Below, one piece after another: positions 5,101 through 5,717 of a DNA stretch of 5,717 nt. The notes under the pieces were generated by a model. The model was given only the letters and a program-made list of their open reading frames with translations, had not been told where the DNA came from and did no database searches. The position numbers were made by a program, and so were the translations under genes. Position 1 is the first letter of the stretch; each line of letters begins with the position of its first letter. This DNA comes from Candidatus Aminicenantota bacterium (GTDB lineage: Bacteria > Acidobacteriota > Aminicenantia > Aminicenantales > JAFGAV01): positions 1 through 5,717 of the forward strand of contig VGJG01000135.1 of NCBI GenBank assembly GCA_016867615.1, given 5' to 3'.

Positions 5101-5717
5101 CCTCTTCCTCGAGGACAAAGCCGAAACGGTCCCTGACGCGTTTCTTGAGCTCCCGAGCCAGGTCGATCACATCGGCGGCTTTGGCCCCGCCGCGGTTGAT
5201 GATGAAATTGCAGTGCGTCTCGGAAACCGCCGCGTCTCCGCGGCTCAAAGCCCCGGCCCCGACCTCTTCCAGGAGCCTGCCCGCGGCGATGCGGGTCCCG
5301 TCCCCGCGGACCGGGTTCTTGAAATAACAGCCCGCGCTGGCCACGGTCCAGCCGGGGTTTCGTGATTTTCTCTGTTCGAGAAAACAGGACATGTCCTCCC
5401 TCAATTTCCCTTCCTCCCCGGGCTCCAGGACGAACGACGCCCGGAGAACGACGGACCTGTCCGCGCGGAGCGAGGAGCTTCTGTAGGCGAAGGCCAGCTC
5501 CCCGCTCTCCACGGCGGATTCCCTGCCGCCGCGGTCAAGAAGGACTGCCGAGGCCAGCCGATCGCCGATGCTCCACCCGAAGGCTCCGGCGTTGCCGAAG
5601 ACCGCCCCGCCGACCGTTCCGGGAATGCCGGCCAGATATTCCAGCCCCCGGAAGCCCCGGGAGACCGAGAACTCCACCAAGTCGGACAGGCGGGCCCCGG
5701 AGACGGCTTCGACCCCC
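5075..5717 (-). CDS. murB: UDP-N-acetylenolpyruvoylglucosamine reductase MurB, C-terminal part (5' end outside window)
   Basis: Cytoplasmic FAD- and NADPH-dependent enzyme that reduces the MurA product to UDP-MurNAc. The minus-strand frame is open to the right edge, so the TTG at 5680-5678 is an internal leucine and not the start; about 214 residues are visible of the usual ~290-310. Seen: GLEYLAGIPGTVGGAVFGNAGAFG (FAD-binding, near 5645-5574), AYRSS with the substrate Arg (codon 5482-5480), SAGCYFKNP (Cys codon 5329-5327), SETHCNFIINRGG, and a C-terminal LEEEV, whose last Glu (5104-5102) matches the catalytic E. coli Glu325. The short third domain is of the type II (S. aureus-like) class. 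Odd: the proton-donating Ser of SAGS is Cys here, a variant I believe occurs in other bacterial MurB proteins. The last eight codons and the stop overlap the end of the DUF2520 gene. Upstream genes, perhaps murC and the dcw cluster, would lie to the right. Confidence 0.95.
   Translation of the reverse strand, partial: GVEAVSGARLSDLVEFSVSRGFRGLEYLAGIPGTVGGAVFGNAGAFGWSIGDRLASAVLLDRGGRESAVESGELAFAYRSSSLRADRSVVLRASFVLEPGEEGKLREDMSCFLEQRKSRNPGWTVASAGCYFKNPVRGDGTRIAAGRLLEEVGAGALSRGDAAVSETHCNFIINRGGAKAADVIDLARELKKRVRDRFGFVLEEEVIFLPAAG

Noticed and set aside
5025..5327. A 100-codon plus-strand open frame across the DUF2520-murB junction.
   Set aside because: Antisense to the conserved C-terminal part of murB and out of frame with the DUF2520 gene; no recognisable motif or ribosome-binding site.
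5678..5680. TTG as the start codon of murB.
   Set aside because: The frame continues to the window edge with family-like residues (GARLSDLV), and a start here would remove the first FAD-binding domain.

Overview
The window is a G+C-rich (roughly two thirds by eye) stretch of bacterial chromosome, densely packed with housekeeping-type genes. Peptidoglycan precursor genes (murA, murB) identify it as bacterial. A tungsten-type aldehyde:ferredoxin oxidoreductase points to an anaerobic or facultatively anaerobic lifestyle. Codons end overwhelmingly in G or C. No marker fixes the phylum; an uncultivated anaerobic lineage of the Acidobacteriota/Aminicenantota kind would fit, but that is a weak guess.

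Layout, left to right. (1) Bases 2-1294, plus strand: the C-terminal two thirds of an aldehyde:ferredoxin oxidoreductase-family enzyme, cut by the window edge. (2) Bases 1295-1389: a short gap with an AT-rich sigma70-like promoter placed so close to the next ATG that the transcript would be leaderless. (3) Bases 1390-5100, plus strand: a tight five-gene run of murA, a HINT-type HIT protein, a UPF0173 metallo-beta-lactamase-fold hydrolase, a YacP/Rae1-like NYN-domain putative RNase, and a Rossmann-fold/DUF2520 protein. Gaps are 31, 43 and 35 bases, and the last pair overlap by 4 bases (ATGA). (4) Bases 5075-5717, minus strand: the C-terminal part of murB, cut by the right edge, converging on the DUF2520 gene with a 26-base tail-to-tail overlap.

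MurA and MurB catalyse the two successive steps that turn UDP-GlcNAc into UDP-MurNAc. Here they lie about 2.4 kb apart on opposite strands, so they are not in one transcript. The three or four small genes after murA are co-directional and probably co-transcribed, but I see no single pathway joining them.

I found no RNA genes, mobile elements, CRISPR arrays, integration sites or convincing intrinsic terminators, and no evidence for a new multi-gene system. The points most worth a second look are the apparent leaderless murA promoter, a non-standard cysteine spacing in the oxidoreductase cluster motif, the Ser-to-Cys change in MurB, and a phased A7 slippery heptamer followed by a hairpin inside the DUF2520 gene.
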